The notes under the pieces were generated by a model. It made no database searches and was not told the origin of the DNA. It saw nothing but the letters and a program-made list of their open reading frames with translations. A program made the translations under genes and the position numbers. Positions 17,759 through 25,820 of a stretch of 47,355 nt of DNA are shown here, in pieces (within the stretch, counting starts at the first letter, position 1; each line of letters starts with the position of its first letter). The stretch spans positions 1 to 47,355 of the forward strand of contig JAHDHL010000041.1 of NCBI GenBank assembly GCA_020631355.1. Direction: 5' to 3'. Source of the stretch: Saprospiraceae bacterium. GTDB lineage: Bacteria > Bacteroidota > Bacteroidia > Chitinophagales > Saprospiraceae.

Positions 17759-18139
17759 CACCACAAACCGATAAGCCGGATTCTGTCACTACGCCGAAAC
17801 GTGTGTCCTGTCATTTATCTGCTCCCTGCTTCACAGCAAGGCTCTAACTGCCTACCCCCCGGTCTCAGGCGGGTCGCCCTTACCCACGCAAAGCGTGGGA
17901 TGCCGGTGTACATGACATTTCAACCCATGGGGTTTATACCCAAGCCGTATTACTATGGCTTGCCGTGAGCTCTTACCTCACTTTTTCACCCTTACCCCAC
18001 CGAAGTGGGGCGGTTATTTTCTGCTACACTTTCCGTTCCACGCCTTTGCGTGGCCCCATCCGTTAGATGGCATGGTACCCTACGTTGTCCGGACTTTCCT
18101 CACCGAATTGGATTCGGAGCGACAGGATGGTTTGTGGTG
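17759..18139 (-). ncRNA. rnpB: RNase P RNA (class A)
   Basis: The minus strand contains the universal RNase P blocks: GAGGAAAGTCCGGAC near the 5' end, GGTAAGAGCTCACGG in the middle, and ACAGAATCCGGCTTATCGGT at the 3' end. The 5' and 3' ends pair over at least 11 bp (CACCACAAACC with GGTTTGTGGTG), giving helix P1 and fixing the ends within a few bases at 18139 and 17759. Six T's follow P1 (17758-17753), an intrinsic terminator. Size about 381 nt, normal for type A. It is the catalytic subunit that matures tRNA 5' ends. A 90-codon open frame on the opposite strand here is spurious. Confidence 0.97.
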
Positions 18140-18144
18140 TCATA

Positions 18145-18174
18145 CAAAATTATCATCTTTGAGATGATTTCAAA
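18145..18174 (-). promoter_or_regulatory. rnpB promoter, near-ideal Bacteroidota consensus
   Basis: Reading leftwards: TTTTG (18174-18170 region), 18-bp spacer, then TAATTTTG (18152-18145), followed about 6 bp later by the RNA 5' end. This matches the -33/-7 consensus of the Bacteroidota housekeeping sigma factor. The spacer contains the palindrome ATCATCT-TTG-AGATGAT (18152-18168). Confidence 0.75.
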
Positions 18175-18187
18175 ACTGATTTGTCCC

Positions 18188-19243
18188 ATGAAAAAGTTCC
18201 TAAGGCTCATTCTTATCATAATTGTCATCGGTGCGGCCATTGCCGCCATATTCGGATATCCGACTTACCAAGCGATTTATGGAACGAATGTACCTGACCA
18301 TCTGGATAATGCATTTGTGAATATTCCTACGGGTTCCGATTATGAGGAGGTAGTTCAAGTACTGACCAAGAATGGTCTGATTGAGGATGAGACTTCTTTC
18401 AGGACTGCCGCATCACTGATGCAATTCGACCAGAGACAAACCATGAGAGCCGGTAGATTCGAACTGCAGCCCGGAATGAATAATAGGGAACTCATACAAA
18501 TGCTCCGGTCTGGTAAACAATCCCCTATCAGGATGACGATTTCTTATGGAAGACTACCAGAGGACGTAGCAGGAAAAGCTTCAAAATATATCGAAGCAGA
18601 TTCTGTCGGTATCCTATCCCTATTTGAAAATGAGGATTTTCTCAACCAATATGAATTCACAAGGGAAACAGCCATTTCCTGTATTATTCCCAATACCTAT
18701 GAATTTTTCTGGAATACCGATGAAACTGGTTTTTGGAAACGTATGGTCAAGGAGCATAAGGCATTCTGGAATGAGGAAAGAATGGCCAAGGCCCAAAAAT
18801 TGGATATGACACCCGAGGAGATTTACACACTGGCTTCCATTGTTGAGGGAGAAACCAATTATAATCCTGAAAAAAGACGGGTGGCAGGTGTTTATATGAA
18901 TCGACTAAGAATAGGAATGTTGCTCCAAGCCGACCCTACCCTAAAATTCGCTACTCGGGACTTCGAAGCCAAGAGGGTACTGAATAAGCACAAGGAATTC
19001 GATTCCCCATACAATACCTATATGTATGGTGGGCTTCCCCCTGGTCCCATCATGTTGGCATCCATTACATCAATAGATGCCGTATTGAATCATGAGAAAC
19101 ATGATTATCTTTATTTCTGCGCCAAACCACCGAAAGATATCAATGATAAACCAAAGGATCATGCCTTTGCCAAGACATTATCCCAACATAATGCAAATGC
19201 ACAACGTTATTACAGGTATCTAAGACAAGCAGGCATCAGATGA
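18188..19243 (+). CDS. mltG: Endolytic transglycosylase MltG
   Basis: 351 residues from the ATG at 18188; an ATG at 18164 is possible but lies in the rnpB promoter. One N-terminal membrane anchor (about 5-27). The YceG/MltG domain is identified by IYTLASIVEGETNYNPEKR, which carries the catalytic Glu (VEGET; VEKET in E. coli), VYMNRLRIGMLLQADPTLKF, SPYNTYMYGGLPPGPI and the terminal HNANAQRYYRYLRQAG. It cleaves nascent glycan strands in the periplasm and so sets their length. It is divergent from rnpB with about 48 bp between the two, so their promoters must overlap. Confidence 0.94.
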   Translation: MKKFLRLILIIIVIGAAIAAIFGYPTYQAIYGTNVPDHLDNAFVNIPTGSDYEEVVQVLTKNGLIEDETSFRTAASLMQFDQRQTMRAGRFELQPGMNNRELIQMLRSGKQSPIRMTISYGRLPEDVAGKASKYIEADSVGILSLFENEDFLNQYEFTRETAISCIIPNTYEFFWNTDETGFWKRMVKEHKAFWNEERMAKAQKLDMTPEEIYTLASIVEGETNYNPEKRRVAGVYMNRLRIGMLLQADPTLKFATRDFEAKRVLNKHKEFDSPYNTYMYGGLPPGPIMLASITSIDAVLNHEKHDYLYFCAKPPKDINDKPKDHAFAKTLSQHNANAQRYYRYLRQAGIR

Positions 19244-19332
19244 CGGTTTGGTCTTGTGACTGAAATATGATAACTTAGGATTTTCCTTTCCATCCCCATT
19301 GTTATACATAATTCAAGAACTACACCTGATCG

Positions 19333-21612
19333 ATGAGAAACTTAAATCTGTTCCTTACACTCTTATTCCTATTCCTAATCCCCCTCCTTTCATTCTGTCA
19401 GAATGATTCAGAAGTCAAGCTGGATAGCATTGAACAAGCTTGGAAGGCCCTGTCTACTGATGCTGAAATCATATCAGCACTTCAGGAATTATCCCTAGAT
19501 CCCAAATTGGATGTCGAGACAATGGAGGCCTACACAGAAAAAGCCTTGAATAAAATCTCCAACACTCCTGAAACAAGACATCAAGTATTGAATCTACGGG
19601 GGTTTTTCTACGGCATGAAAGGCAAGCACAAGGAAAGTGTGGAATTACTAAAAAGTTTACTAACGGAAATGGATACCCTTCAAGATAACAAAACACTCTT
19701 GTCTGTCTACAGGACCATTTCTGACAATATCAGAATCATTGGAAAAATAGATGAATCTGATTACTATGCAAAAAAATGCTATGAGGCTAGTAAAAGTTTG
19801 GACCAATCCGAAATGAGTTTTTCATGTATGATGGTTATCATAAAAAATCTAAGGCATAAAGGATTCTTAGAAGAAGCCATTGATTCATTAAAAGCATCAG
19901 AAAAATATATTACTGACAAAAATACAACCTACGAAATAGCCAGTTACTATAACACTTTCGGATTAATTTATAGAGAGCTGGGTAATTATGACTTAGCCAT
20001 TAAAAATTATAATATCCTTAAGGAAATCCTTACAAAGGAAAATGATAAAAGAGGTTTATCCATCATATATAATAACCTCGGCAATGTAGAACAATCCAAG
20101 GGAAATCTAGAAAAGGCCTTGGAATATTATATTACATCCTTAGAATTCAAAAAGGAACTCGGCAATAAACGATCCATCAGTATCAGTTACCATAACATAG
20201 GTACAATTCGGCAAGACCTCGGTCTACTTGATTTATCCATTCGGGATTTAAAAAAATCCCTAGAACTAACAAGGGAGACCAATTTCGAGAAGATGATAGT
20301 TCTGAACCTATGCTATCTTGGTATTAGCTATAATCTCAAGAAAGAATATGATACTGCCATTGAACAATTAGAGGAAGGGCTTACGAAAGCAAAAGAGATC
20401 CAATACAAAAAGGGTTTTCTCGAATGCCACACCAATCTCGGATTCTCATATTTCGAAAAAAATAAAATAGAAAAAGCATTATTCCATTTTATACAAGGAA
20501 ACCAAGCAGCCAAGGAGATTGATAGGAAAGCCGATATTTGTAGTACAACTATCGGAATAGCACAATGTTATGAAGTCATTCATAATTCCAATAGTACCTT
20601 ACCTGAAAATGCCAATATAAGTGCGAGTACCATAGAGAACATGCTATTGGAAAGTATAGAAATAGCCAAGGAAATCAAGAACAACAAACATATCAGGGAA
20701 TCATTAGCTGCCTTACAAAGGTATTATCAGCGCAATAATAATACTAGAAAAGAAGCCTATGTTTCAAGGGAATTATTAATTCTGAACGATAGTATTTTCA
20801 CTTCCCAAAAAGCAGATGCCATTAGTGAATGGGAGACAAAATATGAAACCAAGGAAAAAGAACAGGAAATCATCCTACTTCAAAAGGATAAGGAAATACA
20901 AACAGCAAAATCCAAGGCGGATCGGAATAAATTAATTTTTATTATTATTGGAATTGGTCTGATAGCCATTGCCGGATTGGTTTATTTTTATTTTAATAAC
21001 CAATTGAAACGATCTAGGGAAATGGCTCTCATTCGAACAAAGATATCTTCGGATTTACACGACGATGTGGGCTCTGTACTTACGGGTTTGGCGATGCAAA
21101 GTGAAATTCTTTCAGCTACTGCCAAAGCCGAGGACAAGCCCAAATTGGAACGAATTACAGAGATGAGTAGAAGTGCCATGTCGCAAATGCGGGATGCTGT
21201 CTGGGCCATGGATGCAAGGAGGGATAATTGGGGAAGTTTATTCGATAGGGTTAATGAATTTGCGCAGGAAACACTCCGTGAAAAGGATATTCAGTTCAAA
21301 ATGATTCATCACAGTATGAATCAGGAACAAGAATTAGTTTCTGATATCCGACAACATATTTATTTAATCTGTAAGGAAGCCATTACGAATATCATCAAGC
21401 ATTCCAATGCGGATCAAGTCCAAATTGAATTCAGGCAATCCAATCAATATATTTTTGTTGATATCCATGATAATGGAAAAGTAGAGAAAAAGGATTTTAA
21501 TTCATCCGGACTGGGAACCAGCAATATGAAAATGCGTGCGGAGCGCATTAACGGACATTTGGATATTACCCAGGATGATGGTTTTAAAATCCAATTAAAA
21601 ATCCCAAAATAA
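19333..21612 (+). CDS. TPR-repeat sensor histidine kinase (HisKA_3 type)
   Basis: 759 residues: signal peptide (1-22), a large periplasmic array of tetratricopeptide-like helices (about 60-490; repeats such as YNNLGNVEQSKGNLEKALEY), a coiled segment, and one membrane helix (about 534-556). The kinase core has His576 in SSDLHDDVGSVLTGL (HisKA_3 dimerisation domain), N-box EAITNIIKHSNADQV (about 681-695) and a short G-box SGLGTSNMKMRAE. This is the NarX/LiaS-type kinase class, whose partners are NarL-type regulators like the one at 16899-17540. Two bases separate it from the downstream PqiA-like gene, so they are co-transcribed. Confidence 0.9.
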   Translation: MRNLNLFLTLLFLFLIPLLSFCQNDSEVKLDSIEQAWKALSTDAEIISALQELSLDPKLDVETMEAYTEKALNKISNTPETRHQVLNLRGFFYGMKGKHKESVELLKSLLTEMDTLQDNKTLLSVYRTISDNIRIIGKIDESDYYAKKCYEASKSLDQSEMSFSCMMVIIKNLRHKGFLEEAIDSLKASEKYITDKNTTYEIASYYNTFGLIYRELGNYDLAIKNYNILKEILTKENDKRGLSIIYNNLGNVEQSKGNLEKALEYYITSLEFKKELGNKRSISISYHNIGTIRQDLGLLDLSIRDLKKSLELTRETNFEKMIVLNLCYLGISYNLKKEYDTAIEQLEEGLTKAKEIQYKKGFLECHTNLGFSYFEKNKIEKALFHFIQGNQAAKEIDRKADICSTTIGIAQCYEVIHNSNSTLPENANISASTIENMLLESIEIAKEIKNNKHIRESLAALQRYYQRNNNTRKEAYVSRELLILNDSIFTSQKADAISEWETKYETKEKEQEIILLQKDKEIQTAKSKADRNKLIFIIIGIGLIAIAGLVYFYFNNQLKRSREMALIRTKISSDLHDDVGSVLTGLAMQSEILSATAKAEDKPKLERITEMSRSAMSQMRDAVWAMDARRDNWGSLFDRVNEFAQETLREKDIQFKMIHHSMNQEQELVSDIRQHIYLICKEAITNIIKHSNADQVQIEFRQSNQYIFVDIHDNGKVEKKDFNSSGLGTSNMKMRAERINGHLDITQDDGFKIQLKIPK

Positions 21613-21614
21613 TT

Positions 21615-22115
21615 ATGAGAAATAATATTGCTTTTGTTCTTATCATCATTTCCCTTATTTGTCTTTTCCCAGGACTGACTTGGGATTTACTCACCATCGA
21701 AGTGGGTACTACCCTACCCTTGATTGGTGAAGTAAATCTTTATACGGCTACCAGAAGCATCATGACTACGATCAAGGAATTATATGCCAATGATAATGCC
21801 ATCGTAGGATTCCTGATTCTATTATTCAGTGTTCTGATTCCTATTTTCAAGGCCGTTTCCCTTCTTGTGGTATTGTTTGCAAAAAACTGGAACGGGAGAA
21901 AAAAGCTCCATCAATTCATCAACCTAATCAGTAAATGGTCCATGGCTGATGTTTTCGTAGTAGGCGTATTCCTTGCTTTTCTTGCTACAAAATCCAACAA
22001 GGATATCCATGCCGAAATACACGAGGGATTTTATTATTTCTTGGCTTATTGCATCATTTCCATTTTAGCCGGACAATTGATTCAGATTGAAGATGACATT
22101 TCGGATAAGACATGA
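21615..22115 (+). CDS. PqiA-like (paraquat-inducible protein A) membrane protein
   Basis: 166 residues with four membrane helices (about 5-22, 63-88, 108-127, 137-155). The segment KLHQFINLISKWSMADVFVVGVFLAFLA corresponds to the GKWSMLDVFVV signature of PqiA domains. Here a single domain is present, without the zinc-ribbon cysteines of E. coli PqiA. PqiA partners with MCE proteins in lipid transport, but no MCE protein is encoded in the window. It starts two bases after the kinase stop, suggesting a shared stress response. Confidence 0.75.
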   Translation: MRNNIAFVLIIISLICLFPGLTWDLLTIEVGTTLPLIGEVNLYTATRSIMTTIKELYANDNAIVGFLILLFSVLIPIFKAVSLLVVLFAKNWNGRKKLHQFINLISKWSMADVFVVGVFLAFLATKSNKDIHAEIHEGFYYFLAYCIISILAGQLIQIEDDISDKT

Positions 22116-22150
22116 AAAAATCACATTGGAAATGTATTCCAATGTGATTC
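22115..22150. terminator. Strong bidirectional terminator
   Basis: A perfect 13-bp stem (22119-22131 with 22137-22149; core CACATTGGAA/TTCCAATGTG) closes a 5-nt loop. Six A's on the left serve as a U-run for minus-strand transcripts. It separates the convergent PqiA-like and GNAT genes. Confidence 0.8.
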
Positions 22151-22179
22151 TTAATCATGCGAATAGTTTGGTATTATGA

Positions 22180-22677
22180 CTATCCGACCTTTTCCTTGTA
22201 TTCATCCAAACTCATGAATACCTTTTCAAAAGTGGCCAGTCTTACAATCTTATCCACCTGGATTTCACAAACGAAGTCGATTCCATTTTTCTGATAGAAT
22301 TCGATAGCAGGAGTATTTCCCACACCTGTTTGTGCAATGACTTTCCGAATCACTTCATTCTGGAGGGCATGCTGTAACAATTGGCTCGCAACTCCCTGCC
22401 TGAATACGGAGGGATGCACCATGAACCGATGCACATCGAGTACACCATCATTCAGCAATTTATAAGAGAATACACCTCTTATCTCTCCTGCGTCATCATA
22501 GTAAGCCAGGAATGTCTCTCCCTCACTTCGCATCAGATCACTGATACCCTGTGTGAGGTATGGAATCTTATCATTCTTGATTAAGTCAGCTTCAATCCTG
22601 TAGGCCAACTGCTGTAAAGCATGTACCTTTCTTGCTACCTCAGGATTCGTAATTTCGATTACTTTTATTTCACTCAT
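22180..22677 (-). CDS. GNAT-family N-acetyltransferase
   Basis: 165 residues of the GNAT fold. The acetyl-CoA pyrophosphate-binding motif A is visible as FMVHPSVFRQGVASQLLQHA (R/QxxGxA). A later strand, GNTPAIEFYQKNGIDFV, is the common FYxKxGF motif. It is the third gene of a sirtuin-NUDIX-GNAT operon and overlaps the NUDIX stop by four bases. It may acetylate proteins or a small molecule; substrate unknown. The terminator at 22115-22150 ends the operon. Confidence 0.85.
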   Translation of the reverse strand: MSEIKVIEITNPEVARKVHALQQLAYRIEADLIKNDKIPYLTQGISDLMRSEGETFLAYYDDAGEIRGVFSYKLLNDGVLDVHRFMVHPSVFRQGVASQLLQHALQNEVIRKVIAQTGVGNTPAIEFYQKNGIDFVCEIQVDKIVRLATFEKVFMSLDEYKEKVG

Positions 22678-23234
22678 AACAGTCCTTTGTCAATCATAAT
22701 TTTCACCTTGAATATGGTAGAAACGGACATGGCATCCGTGATTTCACCCTTGAGGGTCATCTCCACCAATTCATCGAATGGCAATTTACGAACTTTTAGT
22801 TGTTCTGTGTCCTCAGGATGGGATTTCCCGAAAGATAATTCTTGTGCCACATAACAAACAGCTCTTTCATCAGTAACACTATTGGATGTCGTAAGGTTGA
22901 TGACCGTAGTCCATTTGGTAGCAGAAATACCGGTCTCCTCCTCCAATTCCCTTTTGGCTGATGCCAATGCTTCCTCCTCTCCCGGGCAACCACCCTCCGG
23001 AATTTCCCAACTATACTCCTCCAATGTATAACGATACTGCCCTACAATCCAGGTGTTGTAATCCTCATCCAACGGAATGACACCCACTGCAAGGTTCTTG
23101 AAGTGGACCTTACCATAAATACCATCCGTACCGCCGGGTGTGATGACATTCTCATGGGTAACGGTAATCCAAGGATTATCATATACCTTTTCAATATCCA
23201 GTGTCTTCCAAGGATTATCCGTTTCCTTTATCAT
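22674..23234 (-). CDS. NUDIX hydrolase, ADP-ribose pyrophosphatase-like
   Basis: 186 residues with a complete Nudix box from Gly81 to Ile103 (GX5EX7REUXEEXGU; RELEEETGI). It is preceded by SWEIPEGG, the signature of ADP-ribose/sugar-nucleotide pyrophosphatases. Expected reaction: hydrolysis of ADP-ribose or a derivative to AMP and ribose 5-phosphate. Four-base overlaps with both the sirtuin (23231-23234) and the GNAT gene (22674-22677) tie it to them. O-acyl-ADP-ribose made by the sirtuin is a plausible in vivo substrate, which is inference. Confidence 0.9.
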   Translation of the reverse strand: MIKETDNPWKTLDIEKVYDNPWITVTHENVITPGGTDGIYGKVHFKNLAVGVIPLDEDYNTWIVGQYRYTLEEYSWEIPEGGCPGEEEALASAKRELEEETGISATKWTTVINLTTSNSVTDERAVCYVAQELSFGKSHPEDTEQLKVRKLPFDELVEMTLKGEITDAMSVSTIFKVKIMIDKGLL

Positions 23235-23941
23235 TTCTTTACCAATGTTTCAATCATGATATCCACCACTTTCCTGACTCCCGTAGTGGCATTTTCTTCG
23301 ATTACCGTCAGGTTCTTGGCTTTCTGTAATTCGTAATTCAACTGGGGTCTGGGATCGACATAGAAAATAGGCGTACCATCCGGAACATATGCAGACAAAC
23401 TTGCTGCGGGATATACCTGCAGGGAAGTGCCAACTATCATCATGACATCCGCCATCGATGTTATGGCCGCTGCCTTTTCCAATTCAGGCACACTTTCACC
23501 GAACCAAACGATATGGGGACGCAATTGTGAACCTTTCGGACACTTATCATCCGTAGTGATATCCTTGGGCCAATCCACAATGATGCTTGGGTCCATCGAA
23601 CTCCGAGCCTTCAATAATTCCCCATGAAGATGCAGAACCCGCTTTTGTCCAGATCTCTCATGCAGGTCATCCACATTCTGGGTAATGACACAAACCTCGA
23701 AATGTTCGTCCAAATCTGCCAATGCAAAATGGGCGGCATTCGGTTCTACCTCATGCAACTGAGCCCTACGCTGATTATAGAAATCAAGGACCAATTCACG
23801 ATTCTTTTTCCATCCCTGAGGAGATGCGACTTCCATGACATCATGTCCCTCCCAAAGACCATCCGCATCACGGAAAGTCTGGATTCCACTCTCGGCACTG
23901 ATTCCTGCTCCTGTAAGTATTACGATTTTCTTCTTAGACAT
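23231..23941 (-). CDS. Class III (SIRT5/CobB-like) NAD-dependent protein deacylase
   Basis: 236 residues with every sirtuin NAD/catalytic motif: GAGISAESGIQTFRDADGLW (11-30), TQNVDDLHERSG (87-98) and the catalytic His106 in HLHGE. Tyr55 and Arg58 in FYNQRR correspond to the Tyr-x-x-Arg pair that gives SIRT5 and CobB desuccinylase/demalonylase activity. The zinc-binding CxxC pairs are absent: only Cys84 and one Cys in DDKCPKG remain, so the small domain must be held together without zinc. It removes acyl groups from lysines in the cytoplasm, consuming NAD. First gene of the operon. Confidence 0.93.
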   Translation of the reverse strand: MSKKKIVILTGAGISAESGIQTFRDADGLWEGHDVMEVASPQGWKKNRELVLDFYNQRRAQLHEVEPNAAHFALADLDEHFEVCVITQNVDDLHERSGQKRVLHLHGELLKARSSMDPSIIVDWPKDITTDDKCPKGSQLRPHIVWFGESVPELEKAAAITSMADVMMIVGTSLQVYPAASLSAYVPDGTPIFYVDPRPQLNYELQKAKNLTVIEENATTGVRKVVDIMIETLVKK

Positions 23942-24021
23942 AGCTTATTGTTTTTGGATGCAATCGGATTGCAAGGTAAGAGAATACGGAGAGCTTCAAA
24001 AATCACCGGACCACAAATCAA

Positions 24022-25050
24022 TTACTTTATGGTTGGTAGTACATCCCAAAACAAGGTTACGATTCTTCTCCTCCTGTCATCCTTGGTATAATCTGTGATA
24101 TTCGGATTAGGTAGGATTTCTCCCATTCCTACAGGTTCCATTTTAAGGTGATATTTGGAATCTCCTGTAATATTGGTATCATCTTTTTCTAGAATTTGGA
24201 AAACAACTGATGAAATCTCCATAGCTCTTAACTCGGATAATACCCGATTTAGTTCCTTGCTATCCGGATTATCCGCTGTTGTCTTTCCTGACAAATCCTT
24301 TCCCAGTGCGGATGATGCGCCAATAGGTTGGGAATCGGCATATCCTTTTGTCATAATCCTAATGTCCAATTCCCTATCAGGATAACGAGCAATGAATTCC
24401 TTTATGCGAAGGACCAAAGGCGAAAAAGCTCCTTTGGCAGCTTCCATATCTTCTGCTTTCAACTGATAGACTCCTGATGGAAAAAAAACTGAAAGTTCGA
24501 ATTCCTCCGTCAAATCACTCTGTAATAAATCATCATAGATATCCATCTTTTTCTGATTGGACATGACGTCATTATGTACATCATCCACACGATTCAATGT
24601 CTCTGTTAGGTATCCCTTGTACTCATTTTCAAAATCCTTAAAGTATCTTCTTTTTTCGGGTGCGGTTTCCTTATAATCATCAACCCTATTCTTCATATGT
24701 TCAACCGTTGATTTCTGGTTATTGGTAATTCTCTCCTGCCCTTCATAGAAGTTTTTCAAACGTTCATAGGTTTGTTCCTCCATCTGGCGATTCTGGAATT
24801 TCTGCTCCAATAATTCCATTCTTTGGTGAATGGTTTTCAGTAATTCATTTTGCTGTGAAATGGTTGAATCCATCTTTTGTAATGCGAATTTAAAATCCTT
24901 ATCAACCTGTTCGGTCCTGTTTTTTTGGACCTTGAGTCCTGGAAATTTTTGGGGTAGAATCTTACAACTGGAAACTCCCAGAACCATTCCTAAAATCAAA
25001 ATTAAATTCAAATCAATAGGAATTTGAAAGATGTGTTTTTGCTTTTTCAT
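24022..25050 (-). CDS. OmpA-like C-terminal-domain lipoprotein with coiled coil
   Basis: 342 residues. Lipoprotein signal with lipobox GVSSC (Cys29). A long charged helical region (about 45-180; EQKFQNRQMEEQTYERLKN and similar) is predicted coiled coil. The C-terminal about 140 residues look like a divergent OmpA/MotB peptidoglycan-binding domain: VFFPSGVYQL opening, ELNRVLSELRAMEIS in place of the NxxLSxxRA helix, and GMGEILP...RRRIV at the end. A likely outer-membrane lipoprotein that grips peptidoglycan. A 27-bp gap separates it from the small membrane protein upstream, so the two form an operon. Confidence 0.6.
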   Translation of the reverse strand: MKKQKHIFQIPIDLNLILILGMVLGVSSCKILPQKFPGLKVQKNRTEQVDKDFKFALQKMDSTISQQNELLKTIHQRMELLEQKFQNRQMEEQTYERLKNFYEGQERITNNQKSTVEHMKNRVDDYKETAPEKRRYFKDFENEYKGYLTETLNRVDDVHNDVMSNQKKMDIYDDLLQSDLTEEFELSVFFPSGVYQLKAEDMEAAKGAFSPLVLRIKEFIARYPDRELDIRIMTKGYADSQPIGASSALGKDLSGKTTADNPDSKELNRVLSELRAMEISSVVFQILEKDDTNITGDSKYHLKMEPVGMGEILPNPNITDYTKDDRRRRIVTLFWDVLPTIK

Positions 25051-25077
25051 TTTGTATTTATTGAGTTTGCCAAATGA

Positions 25078-25458
25078 TTATTTCGGAGTTGCTTCAAAAG
25101 TAATTCCATTACCTTGTTTCCTTGGTTGATCCGCAGTTGGAATCGGAGTTGAAATTGGAGAAGATGAAGTACTTTTTACCGTATCATCCAATGTATTCAT
25201 AGTATCCATAAGATGAGTAGAAATATCACTTTCAATGATGCCTTTTTTTACAGAAGGTTGTACGACTTCATCTACGGGCAAAGTAGTATCCGTTGATTCC
25301 TGAATGGTATCTCTAAACATCCAAAAAAAGACGAATAAAAACAAGATTGAAACTAGGGTTATAATCCAAGTCCTTGAACGTTTTTCTCTTTGTTCCAATG
25401 CATCTAACTGCCTGATAAAAGAGGGTTTTCCTTTGGTATCATGTCTTTGGATAGACAT
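25078..25458 (-). CDS. Single-pass inner-membrane protein, unknown
   Basis: 126 residues: a basic cytoplasmic N-terminus (1-30), one membrane helix (about 31-48, TWIITLVSILFLFVFFWMF), then a low-complexity Ser/Thr/Pro/Asp-rich periplasmic tail (SSSPISTPIPT). No family recognised. The topology (short inside, long disordered outside) and co-transcription with the OmpA-like lipoprotein suggest the two could bridge inner membrane and cell wall. A good promoter lies 40-70 bp upstream. Confidence 0.6.
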   Translation of the reverse strand: MSIQRHDTKGKPSFIRQLDALEQREKRSRTWIITLVSILFLFVFFWMFRDTIQESTDTTLPVDEVVQPSVKKGIIESDISTHLMDTMNTLDDTVKSTSSSPISTPIPTADQPRKQGNGITFEATPK

Positions 25459-25497
25459 ATTTACATTTAATATAATATATTCATAATCTGACAGTTA

Positions 25498-25526
25498 CAA
25501 ATATAATCAATACATCCAAAATACAA
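25498..25526 (-). promoter_or_regulatory. Promoter of the membrane protein/OmpA-like lipoprotein operon
   Basis: On the minus strand: TTG (25526-25524), an 18-bp spacer, then TATATTTG (25505-25498), an exact match to TTG-N17-23-TAnnTTTG. It lies 40 bp upstream of the ATG at 25458. Confidence 0.7.
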
Positions 25527-25740
25527 CATCAATTATAATTGAAACCCATACAAATCAATTCGAAGCGACATAATCCACACACACTTCCTAAATAAGAATC
25601 ACACATTAACAGAGTCGGAAAACACTGAAGATATTACGAGGCTTCTGTCACAGAATCTGTACCCAGTTCAAGAACAAAAATGACACTCTCAATAACATTC
25701 TGAAACGTGTATCTTTTTTGTTCAAGAATAAGTCCTAAAG

Positions 25741-25764
25741 TTATTCACATACTTATCCACATAC
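25741..25764 (+). repeat. Tandem DnaA-box-like 12-mers
   Basis: TTATTCACATAC (25741-25752) is followed without a gap by TTATCCACATAC (25753-25764), differing at one base. Both contain the DnaA box TTATNCACA, and the second is the perfect E. coli R1-type box TTATCCACA. Confidence 0.6.
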
Positions 25765-25812
25765 AGAAATTTTTAACTGTCCCAAAATTCGTTTTTTTGA
25801 TTCATCAGTTAT

Positions 25813-25820
25813 TAACTTTG
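25813..25820 (+). promoter_or_regulatory. -7 element of the glutamine synthetase gene
   Basis: TAACTTTG matches TAnnTTTG exactly, 32 bp upstream of the ATG at 25853. The nearest TTG (25797-25799) is 13 bp away, shorter than usual; the DnaA-box pair sits about 50 bp upstream of it. Confidence 0.5.

Noticed and set aside
17696-17968. 90-codon open frame on the plus strand
   Set aside because: Runs antisense through RNase P RNA; reads as the complement of conserved RNA helices.
18005-18187. Longer frame upstream of mltG
   Set aside because: Covers the rnpB 5' half and its promoter; the signal anchor begins at the 18188 ATG.
23624-24091. 155-codon plus-strand frame opposite the sirtuin gene
   Set aside because: Antisense to clear sirtuin motifs and the end of the OmpA-like gene; composition is that of a complement.
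25643-25655. Palindrome TTCTGTCACAGAA as a possible regulator site
   Set aside because: Only 5-bp arms; not repeated elsewhere in the region.
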